From DRPN01 sp964599235 (GTDB lineage: Bacteria > Bacteroidota > Bacteroidia > Bacteroidales > VadinHA17): 64,000 nt of DNA. The position numbers were made by a program, and so were the translations under genes. Positions within the stretch are counted from its first letter, which is position 1. Each line of letters opens with the position of its first letter. Shown in pieces: positions 52,463-62,214 of the stretch. The stretch is taken from positions 1-64,000 of the forward strand of contig CAZRDX010000015.1 of NCBI GenBank assembly GCA_964599235.1, in the 5' to 3' direction. Below the pieces are notes generated by a model. That model was not told where the DNA came from, searched no databases, and worked only from the letters and a program-made list of their open reading frames with translations.

Positions 52463-53742
52463 CGCTGTTCTCCTTTTGCTCTCATGATCCTCCTTCCCAG
52501 CGGACATTCCAGACACCGCTGCCTGTTGCAATATTCGTTCTTCAAATGGATCAGGGCCTGCGAATAGAAGGCACTGTCGGCCCCCACACCGGCTGCTGCC
52601 CATCCCCGCACAATGGCGTTGCGTTCCGCAGGCAACGCCTCCAACAACTCCAGCGCCCGTTCACGATAATCGTCCAGACCGTTGATCTTGCCATAAATAA
52701 AGTAAAAAGGTATGACAATGTTGATAAGAACAAGAAAAAAAGCTTCCTTTCCGAAACTTTTTTTCCGTCGCCGCGAAGGTTTGTTGAACTCGAAATGCTC
52801 CTCCCAGTAACCATCGGCCGTGATACGGAACAAAGGCTCCAGAGCGCTCATGTCGGGCGACCGGATGATGTGGGAAAAGATGTTCTCCCTGCTGTGGATG
52901 AAACGGGCAAACTGGGCCAGACGTACCGCGGGGAAGGCGGAGGGACGCATACGCATGCGCCGCCACCGGTGGGCAGGAAGAGGCTCCAGCGAGAACTTGT
53001 TCCGCAGATGACGGTACTCCTTCTTCAATGCCTCATAATGATCGTCCCCGAAGAGCTCTTCTTCGAGGAAACCGGCCTGACCGAACAGCAAGGCCTCCAC
53101 ATGCAGGAGGTTATCCCGGTGGCGGGCCAGGTAGCGCAGGGGCAACGATCGGGCCACTTCATAAAAAGGACGGGCATTGACCCGCAGACCAAAACCGCGG
53201 GCCAGGTGACGGTACAATACTTCCTCCCAGTCGCGGGCCGTCTCTTCCAGATCAGGGAGGAAATGAGAAGCATGGTATTCCAGCCGTTCGGCGAGAAGGC
53301 GCCCCAGCGAATGACGCACCACAAAAGGATCAAGACGGTGCAGATCGTCACCACAGGCCACCCACGCCCGGCTGCGCATCAGCCGCTCATAGGCTTCCGT
53401 CAGCACCGGATCCCACCGCAACACCACCTCCGGAATAACCTCGCCGTTGCCACGTCGCACCACCTCATCATGCTCGGCCACCACATGCAACACCACCGCA
53501 TCGTAACGGGGATCACCATAATGGCCATGAACATACCAGTCGGATGAACGCAGATGTATCTCCACATCTCCTGCCCAGAGCACCCCGCCGACACGCACCT
53601 GTGCCCCGACGAAATCGGGACCCTCATCACGATTGGGTATGCCGGGATGTACCACCTCCAGCCCCTCACCATCGACCGTGGTGAGAGCGGAAGTCTCGAA
53701 AAGTCGCTCTTGCCAGATGAAATGCAGGAACGCCTCCTTCAC
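52459..53742 (-). CDS. DUF2851-family protein
   Basis: A 427-residue protein of the Bacteroidota family DUF2851, whose function is unknown. It begins MKEAFLHFIWQERLFE and has the conserved block GDVEIHLRSSDWYVHGH near residue 60, which resembles a nuclease-like metal site (Asp, Glu, His), and a C-terminal Cys cluster YCNRQRCLECPLG that could bind metal. No signal peptide, so cytoplasmic. Its stop overlaps the channel start by 4 bases and it starts 23 bases after pyrF. Confidence 0.88.
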   Translation of the reverse strand: MKEAFLHFIWQERLFETSALTTVDGEGLEVVHPGIPNRDEGPDFVGAQVRVGGVLWAGDVEIHLRSSDWYVHGHYGDPRYDAVVLHVVAEHDEVVRRGNGEVIPEVVLRWDPVLTEAYERLMRSRAWVACGDDLHRLDPFVVRHSLGRLLAERLEYHASHFLPDLEETARDWEEVLYRHLARGFGLRVNARPFYEVARSLPLRYLARHRDNLLHVEALLFGQAGFLEEELFGDDHYEALKKEYRHLRNKFSLEPLPAHRWRRMRMRPSAFPAVRLAQFARFIHSRENIFSHIIRSPDMSALEPLFRITADGYWEEHFEFNKPSRRRKKSFGKEAFFLVLINIVIPFYFIYGKINGLDDYRERALELLEALPAERNAIVRGWAAAGVGADSAFYSQALIHLKNEYCNRQRCLECPLGRRIMRAKGEQR

Positions 53743-53765
53743 CTTTCCGACACGAAAAGTTTGGT

Positions 53766-54599
53766 TCAGACGAGCCCTTTCTCTTCGAGCAGGCGCTGCA
53801 TCTGCCGCTGCAGGTCACGGGCCTTTGCGGCCGCAGCCTCCGCAAAATCCTCTTGCCCACCGGCATAAATGATCCCCCGCGAAGAGTTGACCAGCAAGCC
53901 GCACCGGTCGTTCATCCCATGACGTGCCACCTCCTCCAGGCTGCCCCCCTGAGCTCCCACACCCGGCACCAGCAGGAAATGTTCTGGGACCAGGCGACGC
54001 ACATCCCGCAACCGCTCAGCCCGCGTGGCCCCCGTCACGAACATCAGGTTGTCGGACGTACCCCATCCCGAAGCCGTCGTCAGCACCTGCTCATACAGAT
54101 GACGCTTCCCGTCGGAAAAGAACTGGAAATCCTCGGCACCGGGATTCGAAGTGAGCGCCAGCAAAATGGCCCATTTGCCCGGATACTCCAGAAAAGGCTG
54201 CACCGAATCACTGCCCATGTAGGGAGCCACCGTCAGCGCATCGACCCCCATCCGCTCAAAGAACGCCCGTGCATACATGCGTGCGGTGTTCCCTATATCG
54301 CCACGCTTGGCATCGGCAATGATGAACAGCGAGGGATCTTTCTCCCGCAGGTAGGCCACCGTCCGCTCCAGCGCACGCCATCCTCCCGCACCATGCTCCT
54401 CATAAAAGGCCACATTAGGCTTGTACGCAACCGCAAAAGGATGCGTGGCATCAATGATGCGACGGTTGAACTCGAACAGAGGATCCTCCTCATCACGCAA
54501 AAACTCCGGGATCTTGCGCACATCGGTGTCCAGACCGACGCAGAGAAAGCTTTTCTTCTCCCGGATATTCCGGAAAAGGGTCAGGGCATCCATCCGCAA
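53766..54599 (-). CDS. pyrF: orotidine 5'-phosphate decarboxylase
   Basis: A 277-residue long-type (subfamily 2) enzyme. CVGLDTDVRKIP is the start of the barrel, the catalytic Asp-Lys-x-x-Asp is in IADAKRGDIGNTA near residue 100, and LLVNSSRGIIYA binds phosphate. It makes UMP from OMP. It lies 2 bases after the isomerase-like lipoprotein and in a leftward set with prfA and purM. Confidence 0.95.
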   Translation of the reverse strand: MRMDALTLFRNIREKKSFLCVGLDTDVRKIPEFLRDEEDPLFEFNRRIIDATHPFAVAYKPNVAFYEEHGAGGWRALERTVAYLREKDPSLFIIADAKRGDIGNTARMYARAFFERMGVDALTVAPYMGSDSVQPFLEYPGKWAILLALTSNPGAEDFQFFSDGKRHLYEQVLTTASGWGTSDNLMFVTGATRAERLRDVRRLVPEHFLLVPGVGAQGGSLEEVARHGMNDRCGLLVNSSRGIIYAGGQEDFAEAAAAKARDLQRQMQRLLEEKGLV

Positions 54600-54601
54600 G
54601 G

Positions 54602-55486
54602 CTATTTCAGACGGGCGACGATCTCACGGAAGTTGTCAAGCGACTGCCGTATCTCCGGCATCGAGGAGGTCCAGTGATACTCATACTCCACACTGAACAC
54701 CCCCTGGAACCCTTGGTCCTTGAGCACCTGCAGCATGGCCGGCACATCGGAGATGCCGGTACCCCACGGTACATCATGGGCTTTACGGGCTTTCTCATTG
54801 AGATCCTTGAAATGGAGCGACCGGATCCGGCCATCCAGCTTCTTCAGACACTCCACCGGATCCAGTCCCGACCGTACCCAATGCCCCACATCGGCACAGG
54901 CTCCCAGACGCTCCGAATGACCCGCCACATATTTCAGCAACGTATCCGGGCTCCAGTAGAAAGAGGGTTTGGGGTGGTTATGAATGCCCACATTGATGCC
55001 ATAGGCCTGAGCCAGACTGTCCACGAGGTCCATCACCCCGGGTTTCGGCTCGGAGTTGATCGTCTCGATGCCCATCTCCTTGGCAAAGGCAAAGAGCTGC
55101 TCCCATCCGGCCCGGTCGGAAGGGGTCACCACCCCGTAGTTGACCAGCGTCAGGCCGTTCTTCTCCAGGAGGCTCTTCATGGCTGCCCTCGCAGCCGAAT
55201 CGGCCGTGAAATGGGTCGTTCCTTCATAACCACCTCCGATCTTCTGACCGGGAAAAGCCTCTACATACTTCACCCCCAGCTCTTTGATCTTCTCCAGAGC
55301 CTCCGCGAAAGTATATTCCTTGAAGGTCCAGCATTGTACGGCCAGCTTCCAGCCGAGCTGCTCCGGGGTGAGCGTCCCCTCCGAAGAGCTCTTCTCCCCC
55401 TGTCCGCTGCCCGTCTTGCAGGCGGTGGTACCCGCCACGGCCATCAGAAGGGCCATCGCCATCGTGAAAAAATATCTTCCTTTCAT
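54602..55486 (-). CDS. sugar phosphate isomerase/epimerase-like TIM-barrel lipoprotein
   Basis: A 294-residue protein. The start MKGRYFFTMAMALL gives a signal ending Gly-Thr-Thr-Ala-Cys, a lipobox. The rest is an AP-endonuclease-2/xylose-isomerase-like barrel: QCWTFKEYTFAEALEKIK, FPGQKIGGGY, GIHNHPKPSFYWS, ACADVGHWVRSGLDP and LHFKDLN carry the His, Glu and Asp metal ligands of the fold. Such exported enzymes are common near sugar-degradation loci; substrate unknown. Confidence 0.85.
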   Translation of the reverse strand: MKGRYFFTMAMALLMAVAGTTACKTGSGQGEKSSSEGTLTPEQLGWKLAVQCWTFKEYTFAEALEKIKELGVKYVEAFPGQKIGGGYEGTTHFTADSAARAAMKSLLEKNGLTLVNYGVVTPSDRAGWEQLFAFAKEMGIETINSEPKPGVMDLVDSLAQAYGINVGIHNHPKPSFYWSPDTLLKYVAGHSERLGACADVGHWVRSGLDPVECLKKLDGRIRSLHFKDLNEKARKAHDVPWGTGISDVPAMLQVLKDQGFQGVFSVEYEYHWTSSMPEIRQSLDNFREIVARLK

Positions 55487-55527
55487 GTTCTTATCGTTTT
55501 GGTGCGACCTTAAAGATAATGAAAATT

Positions 55528-56616
55528 TCACATCCCGCTGGCCTTCAGCCGCTCGGCGTTCTCCGCCATCTGCAGTTTGTCGATCAGCTCCTGGATCTCG
55601 CCGTTGAGAATGGCCTGAAGGTTGTAAAGGGTCAGGTTGATGCGATGGTCGGTGACCCTTCCCTGGGGATAGTTGTAGGTACGTATCTTCGCCGAACGGT
55701 CGCCCGTAGAGACCATCGTCCGGCGCTTCGAGGCGATCTCATCCAGGTATTTCTGATACTCCATGTTATAGAGTCGCGTTCGCAGCTCGGCCATCGCCTT
55801 CTCGAGGTTCTTCAGCTGCGATTTCTCATCCTGGCAGGTCACCACGATGCCGGTGGGGATGTGGGTCAGACGTATGGCCGAGTAGGTGGTGTTGACCGAC
55901 TGGCCTCCGGGACCTGAGGAGCAGTAAGTATCCTTGCGTATATCCTCGGGACGTATCTCCACGTCGAACTCTTCGGCTTCGGGCAGGACGGCCACCGTGG
56001 CCGCCGAGGTGTGGACACGCCCCTGCGTCTCGGTCTGCGGCACCCGCTGCACACGGTGCACGCCCGACTCATACTTCATCGTGCCGTACACCCCCTCGCC
56101 CTTGATGGTGAAAACGATCTCCTTGTACCCGCCGACGGTGCCTTCGGTGAAACGGTTGATCTCGATCTTCCAGCCCTTGCTCTCGGCGAACTTCGAATAC
56201 ATCCTGAACAGGTCGCCGGCGAAGATGCTTGCCTCGTCGCCGCCGGTGCCGGCACGTATCTCCACCACGGCATTCTTCTGATCCTCCGGATCGGCAGGGA
56301 TGAGCAGCAGCTTGATCTTCTCCTCCAGCGGGCCCTTCTGGGCCTGCCACTCCTCCAGCTCCTGCTTGGCCAGCTCCCGCATCTCCTCGTCCTTCTCCTC
56401 GGTCAGCATCTTGCGGGCCGTCTCGATGTTGCTCAGCAGATCACGGTACTCCTCATAAGCCTTCACCACCGGCTCCAGCTCTTTGTATTCCTTGTTGAGC
56501 CTGATATAACGCTTCATGTCCGACATGGTCTCAGGCTTCGTCAGCTCCTGCGACACCTCGTCGAAGCGTTTCTTCACCCCCTCCAGTCTTTCGAGGATCA
56601 TGTTCTGGCTCATCAT
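55528..56616 (-). CDS. prfA: peptide chain release factor 1
   Basis: A 362-residue class I release factor. The PxT anticodon mimic (PQT in VQRVPQTETQGRVH) identifies RF1, and the catalytic GGQ is in SSGPGGQSVNTT. It releases chains at UAA and UAG. The two initial Met codons are both possible. It is preceded by a -7 box in the gap behind purM. Confidence 0.96.
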   Translation of the reverse strand: MMSQNMILERLEGVKKRFDEVSQELTKPETMSDMKRYIRLNKEYKELEPVVKAYEEYRDLLSNIETARKMLTEEKDEEMRELAKQELEEWQAQKGPLEEKIKLLLIPADPEDQKNAVVEIRAGTGGDEASIFAGDLFRMYSKFAESKGWKIEINRFTEGTVGGYKEIVFTIKGEGVYGTMKYESGVHRVQRVPQTETQGRVHTSAATVAVLPEAEEFDVEIRPEDIRKDTYCSSGPGGQSVNTTYSAIRLTHIPTGIVVTCQDEKSQLKNLEKAMAELRTRLYNMEYQKYLDEIASKRRTMVSTGDRSAKIRTYNYPQGRVTDHRINLTLYNLQAILNGEIQELIDKLQMAENAERLKASGM

Positions 56617-56639
56617 CGTAAGGATTGGTTCTCTCGGGG

Positions 56640-56647
56640 CAAAGGTA
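56640..56647 (-). promoter_or_regulatory. -7 box for prfA
   Basis: TACCTTTG on the minus strand, 23 bases before the prfA ATG; a TTG stands only 12 bp upstream. Confidence 0.5.
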
Positions 56648-56683
56648 AGAAAATATGGTCAAGCAGGGGAGACAGGACAGGGA

Positions 56684-57856
56684 TCAGTACTCCCAGCTGC
56701 CGTAAGGGGTATGGAGGGTAAGACGTCGCTGCGCAGCTTCTTCCACATGGCCGACCACCCGGGCCTCGATATGGTATTCCCGGGCGATGGCGATCACCTC
56801 GTCAGCCCGCTGCGGCGGGAGATAGAGCTCCATCCGGTGGCCCATGTTGAACACCTGGTACATCTCCTTCCAGGGTGTGCCGGAGCTCTCACGGATATAG
56901 CGGAACACCGGCGGCACGGGGAAGAGGTTGTCCTTCACCACGTGCAGGTTGTCAACGAAGTGCAGCACCTTGGTCTGTCCTCCGCCGGTGCAGTGGATCA
57001 TGCCGTGGATCTCGCCGCGCATCCGTTGCAGCACCTCTCGGATCACCGGCGCATAGGTGCGGGTGGGAGAGAGTACCAGCCGCCCCATGTCGACACCTTC
57101 CACTTCCGTAGGGTCGGTGAGCCCGTAACGTCCCGAATAGACCAGCTCCGGCGGAAGGCCTGGATCCCACGCCTCAGGATATTTCTCCGCCAGCTCATGA
57201 CGGAAGAGATCATGCCGTGCCGAGGTGAGGCCGTTGCTGCCGATGCCGCTGTTGTAGGTCTGTTCATAGGTGGCCCGACCATAGGAAGCCAGGCCGACGA
57301 TCACATCGCCCGGGCGGATGGCATCGTTGCGTATCACCTCCTCCCGCCGCAGGCGGGCTGTCACCGTCGAGTCGACGATGACCGTACGAACCAGATCACC
57401 CACATCGGCCGTCTCACCGCCCGTCGACCAGGCCGTCACCCCCACACTGCGCAGGAAGGCAAGGAACCGCTCCGTCCCCCGGATGAGGGCGGCGATCACC
57501 TCGCCGGGGATGAGCTGCTTGTTGCGGCCGATGGTCGAGGAGACCAAGATGTTGTCCGTCACCCCCACGCACAGCAGATCGTCGATGTTCATCACCAGCG
57601 CATCCTGGGCGATGCCCTCCCACACCGACACATCGCCCGTTTCGCGCCAGTAGAGATAGGCCAGCACCGACTTGGTGCCGGCACCGTCGGCATGCATCAC
57701 GTTGCACCAGGCCGTATCACCCCCCAAAAGGTCGGGGATCACCTTGCAGAAAGCCTTCGGGAAAAGCCCCTTGTCCACATCACGGAGGGCCGCATGCACA
57801 TCCTCTTTCTGCGAAGAGACCCCCCGCCGCGCATATCTCGAAAGATCGTCAGCCAT
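56684..57856 (-). CDS. purM: phosphoribosylformylglycinamidine cyclo-ligase (AIR synthase)
   Basis: A 390-residue PurM of the longer Bacteroidota form. It shows HADGAGTKSVLAYLY, ALVMNIDDLLCVG and TGGETADVGDLV for ATP and substrate, and a CTGGGQTKVLHF loop in the C-terminal domain. It closes the imidazole ring in purine synthesis. It begins 4 bases after porE. Confidence 0.92.
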   Translation of the reverse strand: MADDLSRYARRGVSSQKEDVHAALRDVDKGLFPKAFCKVIPDLLGGDTAWCNVMHADGAGTKSVLAYLYWRETGDVSVWEGIAQDALVMNIDDLLCVGVTDNILVSSTIGRNKQLIPGEVIAALIRGTERFLAFLRSVGVTAWSTGGETADVGDLVRTVIVDSTVTARLRREEVIRNDAIRPGDVIVGLASYGRATYEQTYNSGIGSNGLTSARHDLFRHELAEKYPEAWDPGLPPELVYSGRYGLTDPTEVEGVDMGRLVLSPTRTYAPVIREVLQRMRGEIHGMIHCTGGGQTKVLHFVDNLHVVKDNLFPVPPVFRYIRESSGTPWKEMYQVFNMGHRMELYLPPQRADEVIAIAREYHIEARVVGHVEEAAQRRLTLHTPYGSWEY

Positions 57857-57860
57857 CAGC

Positions 57861-59840
57861 TCACTTCTTCTCAGGTTGTGTGGGGAAATCGGTACGGATT
57901 ACCTTGAACTCGGTACGACGGTTGATCTGGTGACAGATCTCCTTCTCCTCCTCGGTGGGCAGCGAATTGATGAACTTGTCATCCAGCACGGTACCCTCCT
58001 TCAGGAAAGGATACTGCTCGGCCAGCTTCTTGTCCACCACCTTGGGCATCGACTCGCCGTACCCTTTGGCGATGAGACGTTTCGGGTCGATGCCTTTGCT
58101 GATGAGGTAATCGACCACCGCCTGTGCCCTTTTCTGCGAAAGCTCCAGGTTATACTGTTCCGAAGCACGCGAGTCGGTGTGCGAACGCAGCTCGATGGTG
58201 ATATTGGGGTTGTCGTTGAGGATCTCCACCAGCTTGTCGAGGGCCACCATCGACTCGGGCCGCAGATCCCATTTGCCGAAATCGTAGTAAATGTTGGGTA
58301 TCTCGATAGGTTTGGCGATGGAAGCCAGCTGGATCGTGGTCTTCAGCTCGGTGCTCTTGTCCAGTCCCTTGGTGGTCTCCTTGCTCTTGCCGTTGAGGTA
58401 ACCCTCCTTGCTGGCGATGAAGATGTAATCGGTGTTGGGCTTGAGCATGAAACGGAAGGTCCCTTTGCTGTTGGTACTGTCCTGGATGATGGTCCCGTCG
58501 CTCCCCACCATCTTCACCCTGGCACCCGGGATCAGCTCGTCGGTCTGCAGGTCACGCACCTGACCTACGATGGAGAAACGCAACGGCGGCAACACAAAAG
58601 CGAAAATATCGTCCTTACTGCGCACCTTGCGCGACGAGCTGAAGAAACCTTTCATCTCCTTGCGGCGAATGACAATGCCGAAATCATCGGCGGGCGAGTT
58701 GATGGGATAACGCATGTTCTCGACGTTCCATCGTCCTCCTTCGCCTTCGGTAGCCCTGAAGATGTCGAGCCCTCCCATACCGGGCCAGCCGTCGGAAGAG
58801 AAATAGAGCGTCTGCTCGTCATACAGGAAGGGGAACATCTCATCCCCTTCGGTATTGATGTCCGGGCCGAGGTTCTCCGGCTCACTCCACCCGTCGCCGC
58901 TGCGGTAGACCCGCCAGATGTCCTTGCCCCCGTATCCTCCCGGCATATCGGAAACGAAATAGAGGGTAGAACCGTCGGGAGAGACAGCGGGATGGGCTTC
59001 CACCAGGCTGTCGGCCACGAGGTTGAGCGGCGTGGGATCACCCCACTCCTCACCGTTGCGCTTTGTGACCATGATACGACAGCCCATTTTACGATGCTTG
59101 GCCATCTCACAACGGGTGAAATACATGGTGTTGTAGTCAGCCGTGAACGACGGCGTACCCTCTTCTGCTTCGGTGTTGACCGGTCCTTCCAGCGGCTTGG
59201 GCGTGCTCCAGCGCCCCTTGTGGTCCTCCTGCGTGACAAAGATATCGGCGAAGTTCTGTCCTGTGGCACCGTGCAGTTTCTTGCCCGTCGCATCGTCGCG
59301 CGACGAGGTGAAGTAGACCACCTTGTAGTCGTCACGGGCAAAGGCCGGGGAATAATCGTCGTCACTCGAATTGAACAGACGCATGTTCTCCACCACATAC
59401 CCCACCGGGTGCTCCATCCAGTCGAGCGAACGCTCGCAGGCTTTGATGCCCTCGGCACTCCGCGGATCGTTGGGCACCAGCTGCCTGTACTTGTTGAACT
59501 GCTCGATGGCCTCCTCGTACTTGCCGTTCTTCATCAACTGCTGGGCATAATAAAGAATCGCCACCGGATCGGGATACTTGCGCTGAATGGCCTTCTTGTA
59601 CCAAAGTTCAGCCTTCTGCGGCTCATTGATGATGCGATAACATTCGGCCACCTTGAAGACCACCTCCGTCTTCAGTTCACGGTTCTTGATGGAAGAATAA
59701 GCATCCTTGTACAGGTCGATGGCTTCATAATACTCACCCGCAGCAAAAGCCTCATCGGCATGCTGCAGTTTCTTCTTCTGGGCCGGGAGCACCGTCCCCG
59801 CCAGCAGCAACAACCATATGATCGTCAACAACCGCTTCAT
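57861..59840 (-). CDS. porE: PorE-like type IX secretion protein (TPR-propeller-CRD-OmpA)
   Basis: A 659-residue envelope protein whose domain order matches PorE of Porphyromonas: TPRs at about 25-130, PD40-type propeller at about 150-415 (AHPAVSPDGSTLYFVSD), a carboxypeptidase-regulatory fold at about 430-500 (VGQVRDLQTDELIPGARVK), and an OmpA domain from about 525 with the peptidoglycan motif LRSHTDSRASEQYNLELS. PorE anchors the secretion trans-envelope complex to the cell wall. The signal peptide ends Leu-Pro-Ala-Gln without a lipobox cysteine. Related OmpA proteins with the same parts exist, so the PorE name is likely but not certain. Confidence 0.8.
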   Translation of the reverse strand: MKRLLTIIWLLLLAGTVLPAQKKKLQHADEAFAAGEYYEAIDLYKDAYSSIKNRELKTEVVFKVAECYRIINEPQKAELWYKKAIQRKYPDPVAILYYAQQLMKNGKYEEAIEQFNKYRQLVPNDPRSAEGIKACERSLDWMEHPVGYVVENMRLFNSSDDDYSPAFARDDYKVVYFTSSRDDATGKKLHGATGQNFADIFVTQEDHKGRWSTPKPLEGPVNTEAEEGTPSFTADYNTMYFTRCEMAKHRKMGCRIMVTKRNGEEWGDPTPLNLVADSLVEAHPAVSPDGSTLYFVSDMPGGYGGKDIWRVYRSGDGWSEPENLGPDINTEGDEMFPFLYDEQTLYFSSDGWPGMGGLDIFRATEGEGGRWNVENMRYPINSPADDFGIVIRRKEMKGFFSSSRKVRSKDDIFAFVLPPLRFSIVGQVRDLQTDELIPGARVKMVGSDGTIIQDSTNSKGTFRFMLKPNTDYIFIASKEGYLNGKSKETTKGLDKSTELKTTIQLASIAKPIEIPNIYYDFGKWDLRPESMVALDKLVEILNDNPNITIELRSHTDSRASEQYNLELSQKRAQAVVDYLISKGIDPKRLIAKGYGESMPKVVDKKLAEQYPFLKEGTVLDDKFINSLPTEEEKEICHQINRRTEFKVIRTDFPTQPEKK

Positions 59841-59887
59841 ACTTCCCTTTCAACGAGCACATAAAAGTAAATATTTTTTCAGGGCCC

Positions 59888-59921
59888 CAAAAAAAAGTTG
59901 CCCCGGAATACGGGGCAACTT
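59888..59921 (-). terminator. intrinsic terminator after glnN
   Basis: AAGTTGCCCC and GGGGCAACTT pair perfectly around a 7-base loop and are followed by eight or more T on the minus strand. Confidence 0.92.
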
Positions 59922-59974
59922 TCTGACTAACCATAAAACCAACAGATAAAAAGCCGAAAAAACATGAGCAAGTC

Positions 59975-62164
59975 CTACCTGGTAAAAAGCATCTCCCGGT
60001 ATTTGGGCAAGGGCCACAGTTCGTCGTCGATGACGCGTTCGAGCTTGTCGACATGATAACGGATCTTGTCAAGGAAAGGCCGCACGGTCTGGTCGTACCG
60101 GAAAGCCTTCTCTCTTTCGTTCTCGAGCTTGTTGGCCACCTTGCGCGCCTCCACCATGTCGTGGACCATCTTCTTGAGCACCGAGACATGCGACGAGATC
60201 TCCCGGATCAGATCGAGCCGGTCACCGGCCTGCTCGCGGAACTCTTCTTCACCGAAGATCTCCTTCATGCCCCTCACGTTCTCGATAAGCTTGTTCTGAT
60301 ACTGCACGGCCGTCGGGACGATGTGGTTGATCACCAGATCGCCCAGCACACGAGCTTCGATCTGGATCTTCTTGGTGAATTTCTCGAACTCCACCTCCAC
60401 ACGTCCTTCGAGTTCTCGCTCGGTGAAGATCCCGTTCTCGATGAACACCTTGCGGGCCTGGTCGCTGAAGTAGGTGGAAAGGGACTCCGGCACGCTGGTG
60501 ATGTTGGTCAGGCCGCGGCGGGCAGCCTCTTCTTTCCATTCTTCGCTGTAGTTGTCCCCTTCGAAGAGGATATCCTTCGACTCTTTGATGATCTGGCGCA
60601 GCACCTGGAAGATGGCCTCATCTTTTTTACGTCCTTTCTTGATGAGGGCATCCACCTCTTCCTTGAACTGTTTAAGCTGATAAGCCAGCGCTCCGTTGAG
60701 CACGATCATCGGGGCGGCACAGTTGGCGCCGGCGCCCACGGCACGGAACTCAAAACGGTTGCCCGTGAAGGCAAAAGGCGAGGTGCGGTTGCGGTCGGTG
60801 TTGTCGAGCAGGATCTCGGGGATCTTGCCGATACCCAGCTTCAGCTCCGTCTTCTTCTCGGGCGTCATGCGCGTGGTGGGGACGTTCTTCACCAGGTCGT
60901 CCAGCACCTTGCTCAGCGTACTGCCCAGGAAGATGGAGAGGATCGCCGGGGGCGCCTCGTTGGCTCCCAGACGGTGCGAGTTGCCGGCCGTCAGGATGCT
61001 GGCACGCAACAGATCCTGGTTGTCGTAGACCGCCTTCACCACATTCACCAGGAAGGTCAGGAACTGCAGGTTGGTCTTCGGGTTCTTGCCCGGCGAGAGC
61101 AGGTTGACCCCCGTGTCGGTGGCCAGCGACCAGTTGTTGTGCTTGCCCGAACCGTTGATGCCCGCAAAAGGCTTCTCATGAAACAACACCTGGAAATTGT
61201 GACGCCGCGCCACACGCTTCATCACATCCATGATCAGCTGGTTGTGGTCATTGGCCAGGTTGACCTCCTCAAAGATGGGAGCACACTCGAACTGGTTGGG
61301 TGCTACCTCGTTATGACGCGTCTTCACGGGAATGCCCAGCTTGTAGGCCTCGATCTCAAAATCCTCCATGAAAGCCTTCACCCGCTCGGGGATCGAGCTG
61401 AAATAGTGGTCGTCGAGCTGCTGGTCCTTGGCCGACTGGTGCCCCACCAGCGTGCGCCCCGTGAGGATCAGGTCGGGACGGGCATTGTAAAAAGCTTCAT
61501 CCACCAGGAAGTATTCCTGTTCCCATCCCAGCGTGGCATAAACCCGGGAGACCCGCTTGTCGAAATAATGGCACACCTCGGTGGCAGCTTTGTTGAGCTC
61601 GTTGAGGGCTTTCAGGAGCGGAGCCTTGTAGTCGAGCGCTTCGCCAGTGTATGAGACAAAAACCGTCGGGATACAGAGTGTCGTCCCCACCAGAAAAGCG
61701 GGCGACGAAACATCCCACGCCGTATAACCACGGGCCTCAAAAGTGTTGCGTATACCTCCGCTCGGAAAACTCGAAGCATCCGGCTCCTGCTGGACCAGCA
61801 GCTCACCGGAGAAGTTCTCCACCGGCCCGCCGTAATCACCGAACTCGATGAACCCGTCGTGTTTCTCGGCCGTGCCGTCGGTGAGAGGATGGAACCAGTG
61901 TGTATAGTGCGTCGCACCATTGTCGATGGCCCAGTCGCGCATCCCTGCCGCCACCTGATCGGCCATCTTGCGGTCGATGTGGCTCCCTTCGGCGATGGCA
62001 CGCTTCACCGCCTTGTAAGCCTCCTTCGACAAATACTTCTCCATCTTGACCAGATCGAACACCTTCGTGCCGAAATAAACGGTCACCTCGTTCGACGGCG
62101 CCTCCACTTTTCTGGGCTGCCTCTTCAGGACCTCCTGAAATGCGATCGTTCTGAATTGTGCCAT
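59975..62164 (-). CDS. glnN: glutamine synthetase type III
   Basis: A 729-residue GSIII, far longer than GSI or GSII and typical of Bacteroidota. The start MAQFRTIAFQ is chosen over an ATG 27 bases upstream, which lies in the promoter -7 region. Motifs: GWEQEYFLVD, KTRHNEVAPNQFECAP (nucleotide and glutamate site), INGSGKHNNWSLATDTG and NRTSPFAFTGNRFEFRAVG. It joins ammonia and glutamate with ATP. It is a single-gene unit with its own promoter, terminator and a nearby inverted repeat. Confidence 0.96.
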   Translation of the reverse strand: MAQFRTIAFQEVLKRQPRKVEAPSNEVTVYFGTKVFDLVKMEKYLSKEAYKAVKRAIAEGSHIDRKMADQVAAGMRDWAIDNGATHYTHWFHPLTDGTAEKHDGFIEFGDYGGPVENFSGELLVQQEPDASSFPSGGIRNTFEARGYTAWDVSSPAFLVGTTLCIPTVFVSYTGEALDYKAPLLKALNELNKAATEVCHYFDKRVSRVYATLGWEQEYFLVDEAFYNARPDLILTGRTLVGHQSAKDQQLDDHYFSSIPERVKAFMEDFEIEAYKLGIPVKTRHNEVAPNQFECAPIFEEVNLANDHNQLIMDVMKRVARRHNFQVLFHEKPFAGINGSGKHNNWSLATDTGVNLLSPGKNPKTNLQFLTFLVNVVKAVYDNQDLLRASILTAGNSHRLGANEAPPAILSIFLGSTLSKVLDDLVKNVPTTRMTPEKKTELKLGIGKIPEILLDNTDRNRTSPFAFTGNRFEFRAVGAGANCAAPMIVLNGALAYQLKQFKEEVDALIKKGRKKDEAIFQVLRQIIKESKDILFEGDNYSEEWKEEAARRGLTNITSVPESLSTYFSDQARKVFIENGIFTERELEGRVEVEFEKFTKKIQIEARVLGDLVINHIVPTAVQYQNKLIENVRGMKEIFGEEEFREQAGDRLDLIREISSHVSVLKKMVHDMVEARKVANKLENEREKAFRYDQTVRPFLDKIRYHVDKLERVIDDELWPLPKYREMLFTR

Positions 62165-62190
62165 TGCTACAGATTTTTTAGGTAACGGCA

Positions 62191-62198
62191 CAAAAATA
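62191..62198 (-). promoter_or_regulatory. -7 box for glnN
   Basis: TATTTTTG on the minus strand, 27 bases before the ATG. The -33 position is occupied by one end of the inverted repeat rather than TTG. Confidence 0.6.
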
Positions 62199-62214
62199 CA
62201 CCAATTTTTCTTTT

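Noticed and set aside
57672..59864. A 730-codon open frame on the plus strand across purM and porE, and similar long antisense frames over pnp, dnaE, carB and sucC
   Set aside because: They mirror the codon phase of strongly supported genes on the other strand, show no domain, and arise from GC-rich third positions that rarely give stops in the opposite frame.
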